Shown here piece after piece: positions 1 through 9,298 of a DNA stretch of 64,000 nucleotides (positions within the stretch are counted from its first letter, which is position 1; each line of letters starts with the position of its first letter). A program made the translations under genes and the position numbers. The notes beneath the pieces are model-generated. The model was not told the DNA's origin, did not search any database, and saw nothing but the letters and a program-made list of their open reading frames with translations. Source of the stretch: Hydrogenophaga sp. IBVHS1 (GTDB lineage Bacteria; Pseudomonadota; Gammaproteobacteria; Burkholderiales; Burkholderiaceae_C); the NCBI RefSeq assembly GCF_002127265.1, contig NZ_NFUU01000001.1, positions 2,550,040 to 2,614,039 of the forward strand, in the 5' to 3' direction.

Positions 1-1913
1 CCGAAGTCGAGGATCTTGGTGACCGGGCCTTCGTAGACCTTGCCCACTTCGACTTCGGCGGTGATCTGCTCGATGCGGCGCTTGGCTTCGTCGGCCTTGG
101 CCGAGTCGGTGGACGCGATGGTGATGGTGCCGTCTTCGTCGATGTTGATCTGCGTGCCGGTCTCTTCGGTCAGCGCGCGGATGACGGAACCGCCCTTGCC
201 GATCACGTCGCGAATTTTCTCGGGGTTGATCTTCATGGTGAAGAGCTTGGGCGCGAAGTTGGACACTTCGGTCTTGGCTTCGCCCATGGCTTCCTGCATC
301 TTGCCCAAGATGTGCATGCGCGCTTCCTTGGCCTGTGCCAGTGCGACCTGCATGATTTCCTTGGTGATGCCCTGGATCTTGATGTCCATCTGCAGCGCCG
401 AGATGCCGTTGGTGGTGCCGGCAACCTTGAAGTCCATGTCGCCCAGATGATCTTCGTCACCCAGGATGTCGGTCAGCACGGCGAAGCGGTTGCCGTCCTT
501 GATCAGGCCCATGGCGATGCCGGCCACGTGGGCTTTCATCGGCACGCCAGCGTCCATCAGTGCCAGGCAGCCGCCGCACACCGATGCCATCGACGAAGAG
601 CCGTTGGATTCGGTGATTTCGGACACCACACGCATCGTGTAGGGGAAGTCTTCCTTGCTGGGCAGGGCGGCGATCAGCGCGCGCTTGGCCAGACGGCCGT
701 GGCCGATTTCGCGGCGCTTGGGCGTGCCGAAGCGGCCAGCTTCACCGGTGGCGAAGGGAGGCATGTTGTAGTGGAGCATGAAGCGGTCTTCAAACTCGCC
801 GGCCAGCGCGTCGATGCGCTGAGCGTCGCGATCGGTGCCGAGCGTGGCCACCACCAGCGCCTGGGTTTCACCCCGGGTGAACAAGGCCGAACCGTGGGTG
901 CGCGGCAGCAGGCCGTTGCGGATTTCAATGGCGCGAACGGTGCGCGTGTCGCGGCCGTCGATGCGCGGCTCGCCGGCCAGAATCTGGCCCCGAACGATCT
1001 TGGCTTCGATCTCGAACAGCAGGGCTTCAATGGCCACGTTGTCGAACGCCACGCCTTCGGATTTCAGGGCAGCAAACACATCGGCGTAGGCGGCGCGGCA
1101 GGCCTGCGTGCGGGCCTGCTTGTTGCGAATCTGGTAAGCGGCCTCGAGCTTGGCCTTGGCCAGACCGTCGATTTTCGCGATCAGCGGTTCGTCCTTGGCC
1201 GGCGGCTGCCAGTCCCAGGCCGGCTTGCCGGCGTCGCGCACCAGGTCGTTGATGGCGGCAATGGCAATGTTGCCCTGCTCGTGGCCGAACACCACGGCGC
1301 CGAGCATGATTTCTTCAGACAGCTGATCGGCTTCGGACTCCACCATGAGCACGGCGGCTTCAGTACCGGCCACCACGAGGTCGAGCTGGCTGCCCTTCAA
1401 CTGGGTCTGGCCCGGGTTGAGCACGTACTGGCCGTTGATGTAGCCCACGCGAGCGGCGCCAATGGGGCCGTTGAACGGGATGCCGCTCACGGACAGGGCG
1501 GCCGAGGTGGCGATCATGGCGGCGATGTCGGCCTGCACTTCGGGGTTCAGGCTGACCACATGCACGATCACCTGAACTTCGTTGTAGAAGCCTTCAGGGA
1601 ACAGCGGGCGGATCGGACGGTCGATCAGGCGGCAGGTCAGCGTTTCGAGTTCGCTGGGGCGGCCTTCGCGCTTGAAGAAGCTGCCGGGGATCTTGCCAGC
1701 GGCATACGACTTCTCGGTGTAGTCCACGGTCAGGGGGAAGAAGTCCTGGCCGGCCTTGGCTTCGGTCTTGGCGACCACGGTGGCGAGCACCACGGTGTCA
1801 TCGATGTTGACCAGCACGGCGCCGGTGGACTGGCGGGCGATTTCGCCGGTTTCCATGGTGACCGTGTGGGGGCCCCACTGGAAGGTCTTGGTGACTTTGT
1901 TGAACATGCTCAT
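1..1913 (-). CDS. pnp: Polyribonucleotide nucleotidyltransferase (PNPase), 3' end cut by window edge
   Basis: Phosphorolytic 3'-5' exoribonuclease of the RNA degradosome. About 637 codons are visible on the minus strand. The protein starts [14 protein letters not shown] and contains two RNase PH domains (roughly residues 10-230 and 310-560), separated by the alpha-helical linker. A KH domain follows ([22 protein letters not shown], where IGKGG is the RNA-binding loop), and the first residues of the S1 domain ([12 protein letters not shown]) are seen before the window ends. The start at 1913 is preferred over the ATG at 1907 because GGAGAG lies about 5 nt upstream. It lies downstream of rpsO in the same direction, the classic rpsO-pnp arrangement, with a terminator-like hairpin between. 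Partial only because of the window edge; no frameshift seen. Confidence 0.97.
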   Translation of the reverse strand, partial: MSMFNKVTKTFQWGPHTVTMETGEIARQSTGAVLVNIDDTVVLATVVAKTEAKAGQDFFPLTVDYTEKSYAAGKIPGSFFKREGRPSELETLTCRLIDRPIRPLFPEGFYNEVQVIVHVVSLNPEVQADIAAMIATSAALSVSGIPFNGPIGAARVGYINGQYVLNPGQTQLKGSQLDLVVAGTEAAVLMVESEADQLSEEIMLGAVVFGHEQGNIAIAAINDLVRDAGKPAWDWQPPAKDEPLIAKIDGLAKAKLEAAYQIRNKQARTQACRAAYADVFAALKSEGVAFDNVAIEALLFEIEAKIVRGQILAGEPRIDGRDTRTVRAIEIRNGLLPRTHGSALFTRGETQALVVATLGTDRDAQRIDALAGEFEDRFMLHYNMPPFATGEAGRFGTPKRREIGHGRLAKRALIAALPSKEDFPYTMRVVSEITESNGSSSMASVCGGCLALMDAGVPMKAHVAGIAMGLIKDGNRFAVLTDILGDEDHLGDMDFKVAGTTNGISALQMDIKIQGITKEIMQVALAQAKEARMHILGKMQEAMGEAKTEVSNFAPKLFTMKINPEKIRDVIGKGGSVIRALTEETGTQINIDEDGTITIASTDSAKADEAKRRIEQITAEVEVGKVYEGPVTKILDF

Positions 1914-2114
1914 GTTGTCTCTCCGTTAAATGCTCCCGCGTGTGGCGGAAGGCTCAACGTGCAGCGTGGCTGCACAAAACCCGGAAACACAACCCAGAAC
2001 ACGATGCCATTCCAGTTGGACTGTGGGCGCCCTGCTGCACGCACAAACCGCCTGGAATGACACAGCTTCGCTCTGTTGTCGATGCTTCCGGAATCAAAAA
2101 TGGCCGATGACAAG

Positions 2115-2155
2115 CAAAAAACGCCCAAGCCGGCGAACCAACTCAGGCGTTTTGC
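2115..2155 (-). terminator. Intrinsic terminator after rpsO
   Basis: On the minus strand AAAACGCC-TGAG pairs with CTTG-GGCG and is followed by TTTTTT (plus-strand A-run at 2116-2121). It sits 20 bp beyond the rpsO stop and before pnp. As in other bacteria, part of the transcription may read through into pnp. Confidence 0.7.
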
Positions 2156-2173
2156 GTGTCACAGCCGGCCCAA

Positions 2174-2440
2174 TTACTTGCGCAGGCCCAGTTTCTGGAT
2201 CAGGGCCAGGTAACGATCGGCGTCTTTGGACTTCAGGTAGTCGAGCAGCTTGCGACGGCGGCTCACCATGCGAAGCAGGCCACGGCGACCGTGGTGATCC
2301 TTGGCATGGGTCTTGAAATGGGGGGTCAGCTCGTTGATGCGAGCGGTGAGCAGGGCAACCTGCACTTCAGGGCTGCCGGTGTCGTTGGCAGCGCGTGCGT
2401 TGGCCGATACGACCTCAGCCTTGATGGATTGGGCGATCAT
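2174..2440 (-). CDS. rpsO: 30S ribosomal protein S15
   Basis: 88-residue protein beginning [20 protein letters not shown], the usual length for S15. It binds 16S rRNA at the central-domain three-way junction during 30S assembly. Recognisable family stretches are [39 protein letters not shown] and the C-terminal [10 protein letters not shown] longer in-frame reading exists upstream but has no homology. The ATG at 2440 has AAGGAT about 5 nt upstream and matches the family N-terminus, so it was chosen. S15 often autoregulates through its own mRNA leader; the 133 bp upstream were not resolved into a pseudoknot. Confidence 0.97.
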   Translation of the reverse strand: MIAQSIKAEVVSANARAANDTGSPEVQVALLTARINELTPHFKTHAKDHHGRRGLLRMVSRRRKLLDYLKSKDADRYLALIQKLGLRK

Positions 2441-2573
2441 GAAAATCCTTGGTTTTGACTTGCGTCCCGTCGCAGCTGGCAGGCTTTCCGGAAGGTGTCC
2501 GGAACCATGGGCCGCAGCGGGCGTGAATTGCCGTCCGTAAAGACAGCAACCGGCGATTATAGTCCAGACGGAT

Positions 2574-3794
2574 TCAACGAGCCTGGACGTCGATCCAGTG
2601 ACGAAGGCGCCGTACGCCCTCCACCAGCCGCTCCTTGTCTCGGCTGGCGAAACACCAGCGCAGCCAGCCAGCCGCTTCCGGGCTGAAGGCGCTGCCCGGC
2701 GCCAGGCCCAGGCCGGCCTCGCGGACCAGCCGCTTGGCGGTGTCCAGACAGTCGGCCTGCCCTTCCAGCCGGAAAAAGGCGTACATGCCCCCCAGCGGCT
2801 CGGCCAGAGTGACGCCGGGAAGGCCGCGCAGCAAGGGCACCAGGGTGTCGCGACAGGCCTTGAGGTGGGCGACCAAGGCCGGCGTGACCTCATCCCCGCG
2901 CAGGAGCGCCTGGGTGGCCGCGCGCTGCACGAACACCGGCGCACACGAGGTGTTGTATTCGATCAGCTTGCCCATGGCGGCGGTGAGTTCGGCAGGCAGC
3001 ACCAGCCAGCCCAGGCGCCAGCCGGTCATGAGGAAACTTTTGGAAAAGCTGTGGGCGACGATCACCCGGTCTTGCGGCTCGGCGACGTCGAGGAAGCTGC
3101 TGGCCGCACCATTGGGCGTGTCGCCCGCGTAATACAGGCGCTCGTAGACCTCGTCGGCCAGGATCCAGGTGCCGGTGCGTCGGCAATGCGCAAGAATCGC
3201 TTGCTGCTCGCCGGCGGTCAGCGTCCAGCCCGTGGGGTTGTTGGGCGCGTTGACGATCAGCATGCGGGTGGCTGGGGTGATGGCCGCCAGCAGCGCGTCC
3301 ATGTCCAGCACCCAGGCACCGGCGCGCGGGCCGGTGGCGAGCACCTTCAAGGGCACCGATTTCACACGCGCGCCCATGATGAGCGGCTGCGCCACCAGAT
3401 TGGGCCAGGCCGGTGTGACCACCACCACTTCGTCGCCCGCCTCCACGATCGCCTGCGAAGCCAGCATCAAGCCATTGACACCGCCGGACGTGACCGCCAG
3501 ACGATCCCGCCAGTGCGCTGCGCCACGCCCCGGGTGCAGGCCATCGGTGTACACGGCCAGCGCCTCACGCAACTCCGGCAGGCCCAGGTTGTGCGCGTAG
3601 AACGTCTCACCGGCCTGCAGCGACGCGATGGCGGCTTCGCGGATGAATCCCGGCGTGACCTCGTCACTCTCGCCAAACCAGAACTTCAGCACGTCATCCC
3701 GGCCCAGGCCCTCGTTGGCCACTTCCCGGATGCGCGAGGCCTCCAGATCGGCAACGATCTGGCGCGGCTGGGGAGCGTGCAATGGGCGATTCAT
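2574..3794 (-). CDS. Class I/II pyridoxal-phosphate aminotransferase
   Basis: 406-residue cytoplasmic fold-type I aminotransferase. The Schiff-base lysine lies in [20 protein letters not shown] (SKSF; the typical SxSKxFxxxGxRxG motif). NNPTGW supplies the cofactor-ring asparagine and [11 protein letters not shown] the PLP-binding Asp/Tyr. The substrate cannot be told from sequence; aspartate, aromatic or branched-chain donors are all possible. The start is chosen at 3794, where TGATG overlaps the stop of the upstream binding-protein gene and implies translational coupling. An alternative ATG lies seven codons earlier (3815). Sharing an operon with an amino-acid-type ABC binding protein suggests use of an imported amino acid, which is an inference. 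Confidence 0.88.
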   Translation of the reverse strand: MNRPLHAPQPRQIVADLEASRIREVANEGLGRDDVLKFWFGESDEVTPGFIREAAIASLQAGETFYAHNLGLPELREALAVYTDGLHPGRGAAHWRDRLAVTSGGVNGLMLASQAIVEAGDEVVVVTPAWPNLVAQPLIMGARVKSVPLKVLATGPRAGAWVLDMDALLAAITPATRMLIVNAPNNPTGWTLTAGEQQAILAHCRRTGTWILADEVYERLYYAGDTPNGAASSFLDVAEPQDRVIVAHSFSKSFLMTGWRLGWLVLPAELTAAMGKLIEYNTSCAPVFVQRAATQALLRGDEVTPALVAHLKACRDTLVPLLRGLPGVTLAEPLGGMYAFFRLEGQADCLDTAKRLVREAGLGLAPGSAFSPEAAGWLRWCFASRDKERLVEGVRRLRHWIDVQAR

Positions 3795-5104
3795 CAGGGT
3801 CGGGTCATGTTGCATCGATGGGGTTGCTCGGCCTGCTGCGGCGTGAGGTTGCGGATCACGCGGAAACCATAACCGGAGCCTTCAACGTCGAATTTCACAC
3901 CTGGCGCACCCTGGCGGTCCATCACCGCCACGGCCAGGCGCTGCTGGAACTGGTGGTCGCTGGCGCGCATGCGCGCGGTCTGCCCGGCCAGCGTCACTTC
4001 TGCCTTTTCCAGCTGGGCGGCGATGTTCGCGGCGTTGATTTCCGCGCCGGCCGCACCCGCGCGTTCGATGGCCTGAGCCAGCGATTCGATCATGAGTTGC
4101 ATGCGCATGTGCACGTAGTCGTCTGCAGGACTGGGGAAACGCTGGCGGAACGACTGGTAGAACGCATCGGACTCGGGCGTGGGCACGTTGGGGAACCAGT
4201 CGGCCACGGCGATCACCTTGCCAATGCCGGCATCGCCCATGGCGGCGGGCGCGCCCAGCGCGTTGCCGTAAAACGTGTAGAAGCTGCCTTCAAAGCCCAC
4301 TTCACGCGCGGCCTTCACCAGAAGGGTGAGGTCGTTGCCCCAGTTGCCGGTGAGTACGGCCTGGGCACCGCTGGCCTTGATCTTGGAGGCGTACGGCAGG
4401 AAGTCCTTCACCCGCGCCATGGGGTGAAGTTCGTCGCCAACGATCTTCACGTCAGGCCGCTGGGAAGCGAGCTGGGTGCGCGCTTCGCGCAGCACGGTCT
4501 GTCCGAAGCTGTAGTCCTGGCCGATCAGGTAGATGCTCTTGAGCGCCTTGTCCTCGCGCAACACGCTCATGAGTGCGCTCACGCGCATGTCGGCATGGGC
4601 GTCGAAGCGGAAGTGCCAGTAGCTGCACTTCTCGTTGGTGAGAACCGGGTCCACCGCCGAGTAGTTCAGAAACAGCATCTGGCGCGCCGGTTCGCGCTCG
4701 TTGTGCTTGGCAATGGCCTCGATCAGCGCGCTGGCCGCCGCCGACGAGTTGCCTTGCGTGACGATGCTGATGCCTTTGTCGGACGCGGCGCGCAGGGAAG
4801 AGAGCGCCTCTTCGGCCTGGCCTTTGCTGTCAAAGCGCTCAATGACCAGTGGCCGGTTGCCGCCTTGCGCGGCCGGCAGCTTGACCCCACCGCGTGCGTT
4901 GACGCGTTCGGTGGCCCACACGAGGTTGCGAAACACCGCTTCGCCCGTGTTGGCGAAGGGCCCCGAGAGGCCCTCGATCATGGCGATGCGGATCGGCGCG
5001 CCTGTGGCGGGCGCAGGAGCCTGCGCCATGGCCAACGGGGCACCGAAGGCGCTGAGGAGCAGGGCCGCAAGAAGGCGGCGGCGAAGGGATGACAGTGATT
5101 TCAT
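3794..5104 (-). CDS. Periplasmic binding protein of branched-chain amino acid (LivJ-like) ABC family
   Basis: 436 residues with a clear Sec signal peptide (MKSLSSLRRRLLAALLLSAFGAPLAMA, likely cleavage after AMA). The mature part begins PIRIAMIEGLSGPFANTGEAV, the type I periplasmic-binding fold (Peripla_BP_6). Later segments include YLIGQDYSFGQTVLREA and the two-lobe hinge. It should bind a small ligand such as an amino acid or a related compound and deliver it to a LivHMGF-type transporter. No permease or ATPase genes adjoin it here. It is the first gene of a two-gene unit with the aminotransferase (TGATG overlap). The ligand is unknown. Confidence 0.85.
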   Translation of the reverse strand: MKSLSSLRRRLLAALLLSAFGAPLAMAQAPAPATGAPIRIAMIEGLSGPFANTGEAVFRNLVWATERVNARGGVKLPAAQGGNRPLVIERFDSKGQAEEALSSLRAASDKGISIVTQGNSSAAASALIEAIAKHNEREPARQMLFLNYSAVDPVLTNEKCSYWHFRFDAHADMRVSALMSVLREDKALKSIYLIGQDYSFGQTVLREARTQLASQRPDVKIVGDELHPMARVKDFLPYASKIKASGAQAVLTGNWGNDLTLLVKAAREVGFEGSFYTFYGNALGAPAAMGDAGIGKVIAVADWFPNVPTPESDAFYQSFRQRFPSPADDYVHMRMQLMIESLAQAIERAGAAGAEINAANIAAQLEKAEVTLAGQTARMRASDHQFQQRLAVAVMDRQGAPGVKFDVEGSGYGFRVIRNLTPQQAEQPHRCNMTRP

Positions 5105-5197
5105 TCGGGATATTGATCCGGTGAGCGTCTGATTCGAGATGCCTGCAACCCCTCAATGGAGTCGCGCAGGCGACAGAAGCCGGATTCTAATTCATAA

Positions 5198-6298
5198 TTA
5201 CAGAGCACTTCCCGACCCGAGTTCGGCCAGCGGCCAGCGCGGCTTCACGTCAAATTGGTAGCCGGCTGCCGTGGCGCCCTCTTCCCAGGCCAGCCCTGCC
5301 TGCACGCGCATGCCAGCAGCCAACGCGATCATGGCGCCGTTGTCGGTGCAAAGGTGCAACTCGGGATAGTGCACGCGCACACCGGCCTTCTGACAGGCGG
5401 CATTCAAGGTTTCGCGCAGCAGCGCATTGGCACCCACACCACCCGCCACCACCAACCGGCGCAGGCCACTCTGCCGCACCGCCGACATCGACTTCTTCAC
5501 CAGCACCTCGACGATGGCGGCCTGCACGCTCGCGGCCACGTCGGCCTTCTGCTGCAGGGTCAGTGGATCGGCCAGGTGGGTGGTGGCGGGCCCCTCGGGC
5601 CGGGCATGGGCCAGCCTCTTCACCTGGGTGAGCACGGCGGTCTTGAGGCCGGCGAAGGAAAAGTCCAGATCGCCGCTGTGCAGCAGGGGCCGCGGTAGTT
5701 TGTAAGCCAGCGGATCGCCCTGTAAGGCGAGTTTCGCGAGCGCGGGTCCACCGGGGTAGCCCAGCCCAAGCAGCTTGGCCGACTTGTCGAAAGCCTCGCC
5801 GGCGGCGTCGTCGATGGTTTCCCCCAGCAGCTCGTAGTGGCCCACGCCGTGGACCTGCATGAGCTGGCTGTGGCCACCCGAAACCAGCAGCGCCACGAAC
5901 GGGAACTCAGGTGGATCGGCGCTCAGGAACGGCGAGAGCAGGTGGCCTTCGAGGTGGTGCACGCCGAGCACCGGCTTGTCCAGCGCAAAGCCCAGCGCGC
6001 ACGCCACACCGGATCCGACGAGCAAGGCGCCGGCCAGGCCCGGGCCCCGGGTGTAGGCGACGGCGTCCACCACAGAAAGCGGCAGGCCGGCCTGCGCGAG
6101 CACGGCGTCGGTCAGCGGCAACACGCGGCGGATGTGATCGCGGCTGGCGAGTTCGGGCACCACACCGCCATAGGCCTGGTGCATCTCGATCTGGCTGTGC
6201 AGCGCGTGGCCGAGCAGGCGTGGCGTGCCACTGCCGCTGGCATCGACCAGCGCCACGCCGGTTTCGTCGCAAGACGATTCGATTCCCAGGATGAGCAT
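5198..6298 (-). CDS. tsaD: tRNA N6-adenosine threonylcarbamoyltransferase
   Basis: 366 residues. Transfers the threonylcarbamoyl group from TC-AMP to A37 of ANN-decoding tRNAs, working with TsaB and TsaE. The N-terminus [17 protein letters not shown] is the ASKHA-fold signature. The metal-binding pair is in [12 protein letters not shown] (HxxxH). [21 protein letters not shown] and [12 protein letters not shown] are family hallmarks, and the C-terminal [12 protein letters not shown] carries the third metal ligand. The start is set at 6298 because the family begins directly at MxILGIE. An upstream in-frame ATG at 6322 adds eight non-conserved residues. Divergently transcribed from the NIT-ANTAR gene with 73 bp between. 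Confidence 0.96.
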   Translation of the reverse strand: MLILGIESSCDETGVALVDASGSGTPRLLGHALHSQIEMHQAYGGVVPELASRDHIRRVLPLTDAVLAQAGLPLSVVDAVAYTRGPGLAGALLVGSGVACALGFALDKPVLGVHHLEGHLLSPFLSADPPEFPFVALLVSGGHSQLMQVHGVGHYELLGETIDDAAGEAFDKSAKLLGLGYPGGPALAKLALQGDPLAYKLPRPLLHSGDLDFSFAGLKTAVLTQVKRLAHARPEGPATTHLADPLTLQQKADVAASVQAAIVEVLVKKSMSAVRQSGLRRLVVAGGVGANALLRETLNAACQKAGVRVHYPELHLCTDNGAMIALAAGMRVQAGLAWEEGATAAGYQFDVKPRWPLAELGSGSAL

Positions 6299-6371
6299 GC
6301 GGGCAAGTGTACGAGGCGGCATGCTTGTTGCTCAGTAGTGCTTCAGTACTCGGATCCAATCCCCACGAACG

Positions 6372-7634
6372 ATGAAAACGGGCCTGAACTTCCTCGTTGC
6401 CGCCAAGCGGTGCGAAATCGCCGAGCTGAGGCAGCTCGCGCTCACCAGCGCGCTGGTGAATGTGACCGGGCGTCTGGTGCACGCGCTGCAGCGCGAGCGC
6501 GGCCTCTCCAATCTGTACCTCGGTTCGCAGGGCACGCTGTTCACGACGATGCGCGCCCAGCAAATCCAGCAAAGCCAGCAGATCGAAGCCGAGTTGCGCG
6601 CCTGTTTCGATAGCCTGGACACCGAAACAGCCCGCCTGGGCCACGGCGCGCGTCTCTTCAGCCGAATCGCCTATGTGCTGCACGGCCTGGACGCGCTGGG
6701 TGGCTTGCGCGAGCAGGTCGAGACCCTGACCTGGAACACGCGCCAGTCCACCGACGCCTACGTGCGGCTCATCGCGGGTTTGCTGGCGGTGGTCTTCGAG
6801 GCGGCGGACAGCGCCAGCGACCCCGAGATCTCGCGCTTGCTGGTGGCCCTGTTCAATTTCATGCAGGGCAAGGAATTCGCAGGGCAGGAGCGCGCTGCGG
6901 GCTCGGCGCTGTTTGCTTCCGGCCGGGCGGAAGTGGCTGAACAGCAGCGCCTGCTGCATTTCATCGAATCGCAAGAGCGCTGTCTGCAGGTTTTCAGCGA
7001 ATTCGCCAACCCGCAGGCCGCCGATCTCTGGATCAGCAGCCAGGCCAGCGCCATGCTGGCCGAGCTGGAGCGCCTGCGCCGGGTGCTGTGCACCGCCAGC
7101 GACGGGGCGCCGCTGAACGCCCAGCTCAGCCAGGCCTGGTTCGACTGCTGCACGCGCCGCATCGACCGCATGAAATCGGTGGAAGACCGGTTGACGCTCG
7201 ACCTGTTGCGCGCGTGCGAGGACAAGATTCTGGCCGCCACGCGCGAACTCGAGTCTTTTCACGCGCTGAACCCCCAGCCCTCGCCGGAGACAGACGCCCT
7301 CTCCTTCTTTCGCGACACCCGCGTGGAAATACCACCGGCGCCGGCCACCTCGGGCTACGGGCTCCAGCTGGAGCGTTCAATCCTCGATCTGGTGCAGGAA
7401 CAGGCCCGGCGACTGCAGACCATGGGGGAAGAGCTCGACACCGTGCGGGCCAGCCTGAACGAACGCAAGCTGATCGAACGCGCCAAGGGCCTGCTGATGG
7501 CGCACCGCCAGCTCACAGAAGAAGAAGCGCACAAGACCATGCGCCAGATGGCGATGAACCAGAACCGACGGCTGATCGAGGTGGCCGAGGCGGTGCTGGC
7601 CATGGCCGACGTGCTGCCCCACCGCCGACCTTGA
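6372..7634 (+). CDS. NIT-domain / ANTAR-domain antitermination regulator (NasR-like)
   Basis: 420 residues. The N-terminal two thirds is a nitrate/nitrite-sensing NIT domain (ALTSALVNVTGRLVHALQRERG, with the RERG turn typical of the family). The last ~55 residues are ANTAR (LNERKLIERAKGLLMAHRQLTEEEAHKTMRQMAM), the RNA-binding module. Known relatives such as Klebsiella NasR bind nitrate and stabilise two hexaloop hairpins in the leader of nitrate-assimilation mRNA, blocking an intrinsic terminator. Exactly such a leader lies just downstream, before nrtA (see 7845-7950), so this is the probable trans-acting partner. No strong Shine-Dalgarno is seen at the ATG. The gene is soluble, with no membrane segment. 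Confidence 0.92.
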   Translation: MKTGLNFLVAAKRCEIAELRQLALTSALVNVTGRLVHALQRERGLSNLYLGSQGTLFTTMRAQQIQQSQQIEAELRACFDSLDTETARLGHGARLFSRIAYVLHGLDALGGLREQVETLTWNTRQSTDAYVRLIAGLLAVVFEAADSASDPEISRLLVALFNFMQGKEFAGQERAAGSALFASGRAEVAEQQRLLHFIESQERCLQVFSEFANPQAADLWISSQASAMLAELERLRRVLCTASDGAPLNAQLSQAWFDCCTRRIDRMKSVEDRLTLDLLRACEDKILAATRELESFHALNPQPSPETDALSFFRDTRVEIPPAPATSGYGLQLERSILDLVQEQARRLQTMGEELDTVRASLNERKLIERAKGLLMAHRQLTEEEAHKTMRQMAMNQNRRLIEVAEAVLAMADVLPHRRP

Positions 7635-7810
7635 TGGCGCGTGCAGGTGTTGCAGTGCACAAATAGCGTGCCGGCACGTTCCTTTGCACCACATTGAAGC
7701 CGTTCTCGGCCATCCGGAAAGGCTCAAGTCAAAGGGTCCTACCGGTCTGGAAAAGAATTTCCTTTAAAAATCATGGCTCTATGCGGCCACCCGGGATAAC
7801 CCATCAGGGA

Positions 7811-7826
7811 TGGCACGCAACCTGCT
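7811..7826 (+). promoter_or_regulatory. Sigma54 (-24/-12) promoter for nrtABC
   Basis: TGGCACG-CAAC-CTGCT matches the consensus TGGCACG-N4-TTGCW except for one base in the -12 box. GG and GC are correctly spaced. Predicted transcription start is near 7837, giving a leader of about 150 nt. Fits NtrC-type nitrogen control of nitrate uptake. Confidence 0.78.
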
Positions 7827-7844
7827 TTGAACAAGGCAGGAGAA

Positions 7845-7906
7845 GTTGAGCCAATGGCGGCATGACTTTTCACCGTCTTCCCAGACACAGGACAACGGCG
7901 TCCATT
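7845..7906 (+). promoter_or_regulatory. ANTAR-target leader: tandem hexaloop hairpins P1 and P2
   Basis: P1: arms 7845-7852 and 7859-7866 pair with one A/A mismatch and two wobbles around loop AATGGC (7853-7858). P2: GGAC (7890-7893) and GTCC (7900-7903) pair around loop AACGGC (7894-7899), again followed by an A/A mismatch. Both loops have A at position 1 and G at position 4, the published ANTAR RNA signature. The P2 loop and 3' arm use the same bases as the 5' arm of the downstream terminator, so the two structures exclude each other. Read directly from sequence; binding by the adjacent NIT-ANTAR protein is inferred. Confidence 0.75.
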
Positions 7907-7950
7907 TCCGGCTTGCGCAACGCGAGCCAGGAGATGGGCGCCGTTTTGCT
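7894..7950 (+). terminator. Attenuator (intrinsic terminator) in the nrtA leader
   Basis: AACGGCGTCCAT (7894-7905) pairs fully with ATGGGCGCCGTT (7934-7945), with one G-U. The stem continues inward (TTCC with GGAG, one bulge; then GGCTTGCG with CGCGAGCC) to a CAA loop, and TTTTGCTTT follows. It lies about 25 bp before the nrtA Shine-Dalgarno and competes with hairpin P2. Confidence 0.8.
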
Positions 7951-7986
7951 TTGGGTACCGCTTTTTTTATCAGCAAGGAGTTGGAC

Positions 7987-9273
7987 ATGAACGCAGACAC
8001 CACGACCACGAGCCCGGCCGCCGCCGAAAGCGAAGTCCAGGCCGCCTCGCGCCGCGAGTTCATCAAGAAAGGCACGGCCATCGGTGGCGCGGCCCTCTTC
8101 TCCACACTCGGGCACCACGGCGTGTGGGCGGCGGGCTCGGATGCACCGGAGAAAACCGAAGTGAAGATCGGGTTCATTCCGCTGACCGACTGCGCCAGCG
8201 TGGTGATGGCCGCCGAACTCGGCATCGACAAAAAATACGGCGTGAAGATCATTCCCACCAAGGAAGCGAGCTGGGCGGGTGTTCGCGACAAGCTGGTCAA
8301 CGGCGAGCTGGACATGGCCCACGTGCTCTACGGTCTGATCTACGGGCTGCAGCTGGGCACCGCTGGCCCGAAAAAGGACATGGCGGTCCTGATGAACCTG
8401 AACCAGAACGGCCAGGCCATCACGCTCTCGAAGAAGCTGGCCGACAAAGGCGCCGTGGACGGCCCATCGCTCGCCAAGCTGATGGCCACCGAAAAGCGGG
8501 AATACACCTTCGCGCAGACCTTCCCGACCGGCACGCACGCCATGTGGCTCTATTACTGGCTCGCCGCTGCCGGCATCGACCCCATGAAGGACGCGCGCGC
8601 CATCGTGGTGCCACCGCCGCAGATGGTGGCCAACATGCGCGTAGGCAACATGGACGGCTTCTGCGTGGGTGAGCCGTGGAACCACCGCGCCATCATGGAC
8701 GGCATCGGCGTCACCGCCAACACCACGCAGGACATCTGGAAGGACCACCCCGAGAAGGTGCTGGGCACTTCGGCCGAGTTCGTGCAGAAGAACCCGAACA
8801 CCGCGCGCGCCGTGACGGCCGCCATTCTGGAAGCGGGCAAGTGGATCGACGCCGGCCTGCAGAACAAGAACAAGATGGCCGAAACCATTGCGCAGCGTTC
8901 TTACGTGAACACCAGCGTGGACGCCATCAACCAGCGCATCCTGGGCCGCTACCAGAACGGCATGGGGAAGACCTGGGACGATCCCAACCACATGAAGTTC
9001 TACAGCGACGGATCGGCCAACTTCCCCTACCTGAGCGACGGCATGTGGTTCCTCACGCAGCACAAGCGCTGGGGCTTGCTCAAGTCGCACCCCGACTACC
9101 TGGCCGTCGCCAGACAGGTCAACCGCATCGACATCTTCAAACAGGCGGCCACGGCCAGCAAAACCTCGCTGCCGAAGTCCGAGATGCGCAGTGCGAAGCT
9201 GATGGACGGTGTGGTGTGGGACGGCAAAGACCCGGCGAAGTACGCCGACAGCTTCAAGATCAACGCGGCCTGA
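7987..9273 (+). CDS. nrtA: Nitrate ABC transporter, substrate-binding protein
   Basis: 428 residues. A twin-arginine-like signal occurs at residues 21-25 (SRREF, then IKKGTAIGGAALFSTLG), so the protein is probably exported folded by Tat. The mature part (VKIGFIPLTDCASVVMAAELGIDKKYG) is the NrtA/CmpA/NasF family fold that captures nitrate or nitrite in the periplasm. Motifs include KEASWAGVRDKLVNGELDMAH and GFCVGEPWN, typical of nitrate-binding members. The start is fixed by AAGGAG six bases before the ATG. A longer in-frame reading starting at 7846 lies inside the regulatory leader and is rejected. First gene of nrtABC, controlled by the sigma54 promoter and attenuator upstream. Confidence 0.95.
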   Translation: MNADTTTTSPAAAESEVQAASRREFIKKGTAIGGAALFSTLGHHGVWAAGSDAPEKTEVKIGFIPLTDCASVVMAAELGIDKKYGVKIIPTKEASWAGVRDKLVNGELDMAHVLYGLIYGLQLGTAGPKKDMAVLMNLNQNGQAITLSKKLADKGAVDGPSLAKLMATEKREYTFAQTFPTGTHAMWLYYWLAAAGIDPMKDARAIVVPPPQMVANMRVGNMDGFCVGEPWNHRAIMDGIGVTANTTQDIWKDHPEKVLGTSAEFVQKNPNTARAVTAAILEAGKWIDAGLQNKNKMAETIAQRSYVNTSVDAINQRILGRYQNGMGKTWDDPNHMKFYSDGSANFPYLSDGMWFLTQHKRWGLLKSHPDYLAVARQVNRIDIFKQAATASKTSLPKSEMRSAKLMDGVVWDGKDPAKYADSFKINAA

Positions 9274-9298
9274 CAGGCCAAAGCACCGGAGAAACACC

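Noticed and set aside
312-2060. 582-codon open frame opposite pnp
   Set aside because: A shadow frame: no recognisable motif, and the opposite strand encodes PNPase throughout.
7821-7840. Hairpin CCTGCTT-TGAACA-AGGCAGG with a six-base loop as an ANTAR target
   Set aside because: The loop lacks A1 and G4, and the hairpin overlaps the -12 box and the predicted start, so it is mostly not transcribed.
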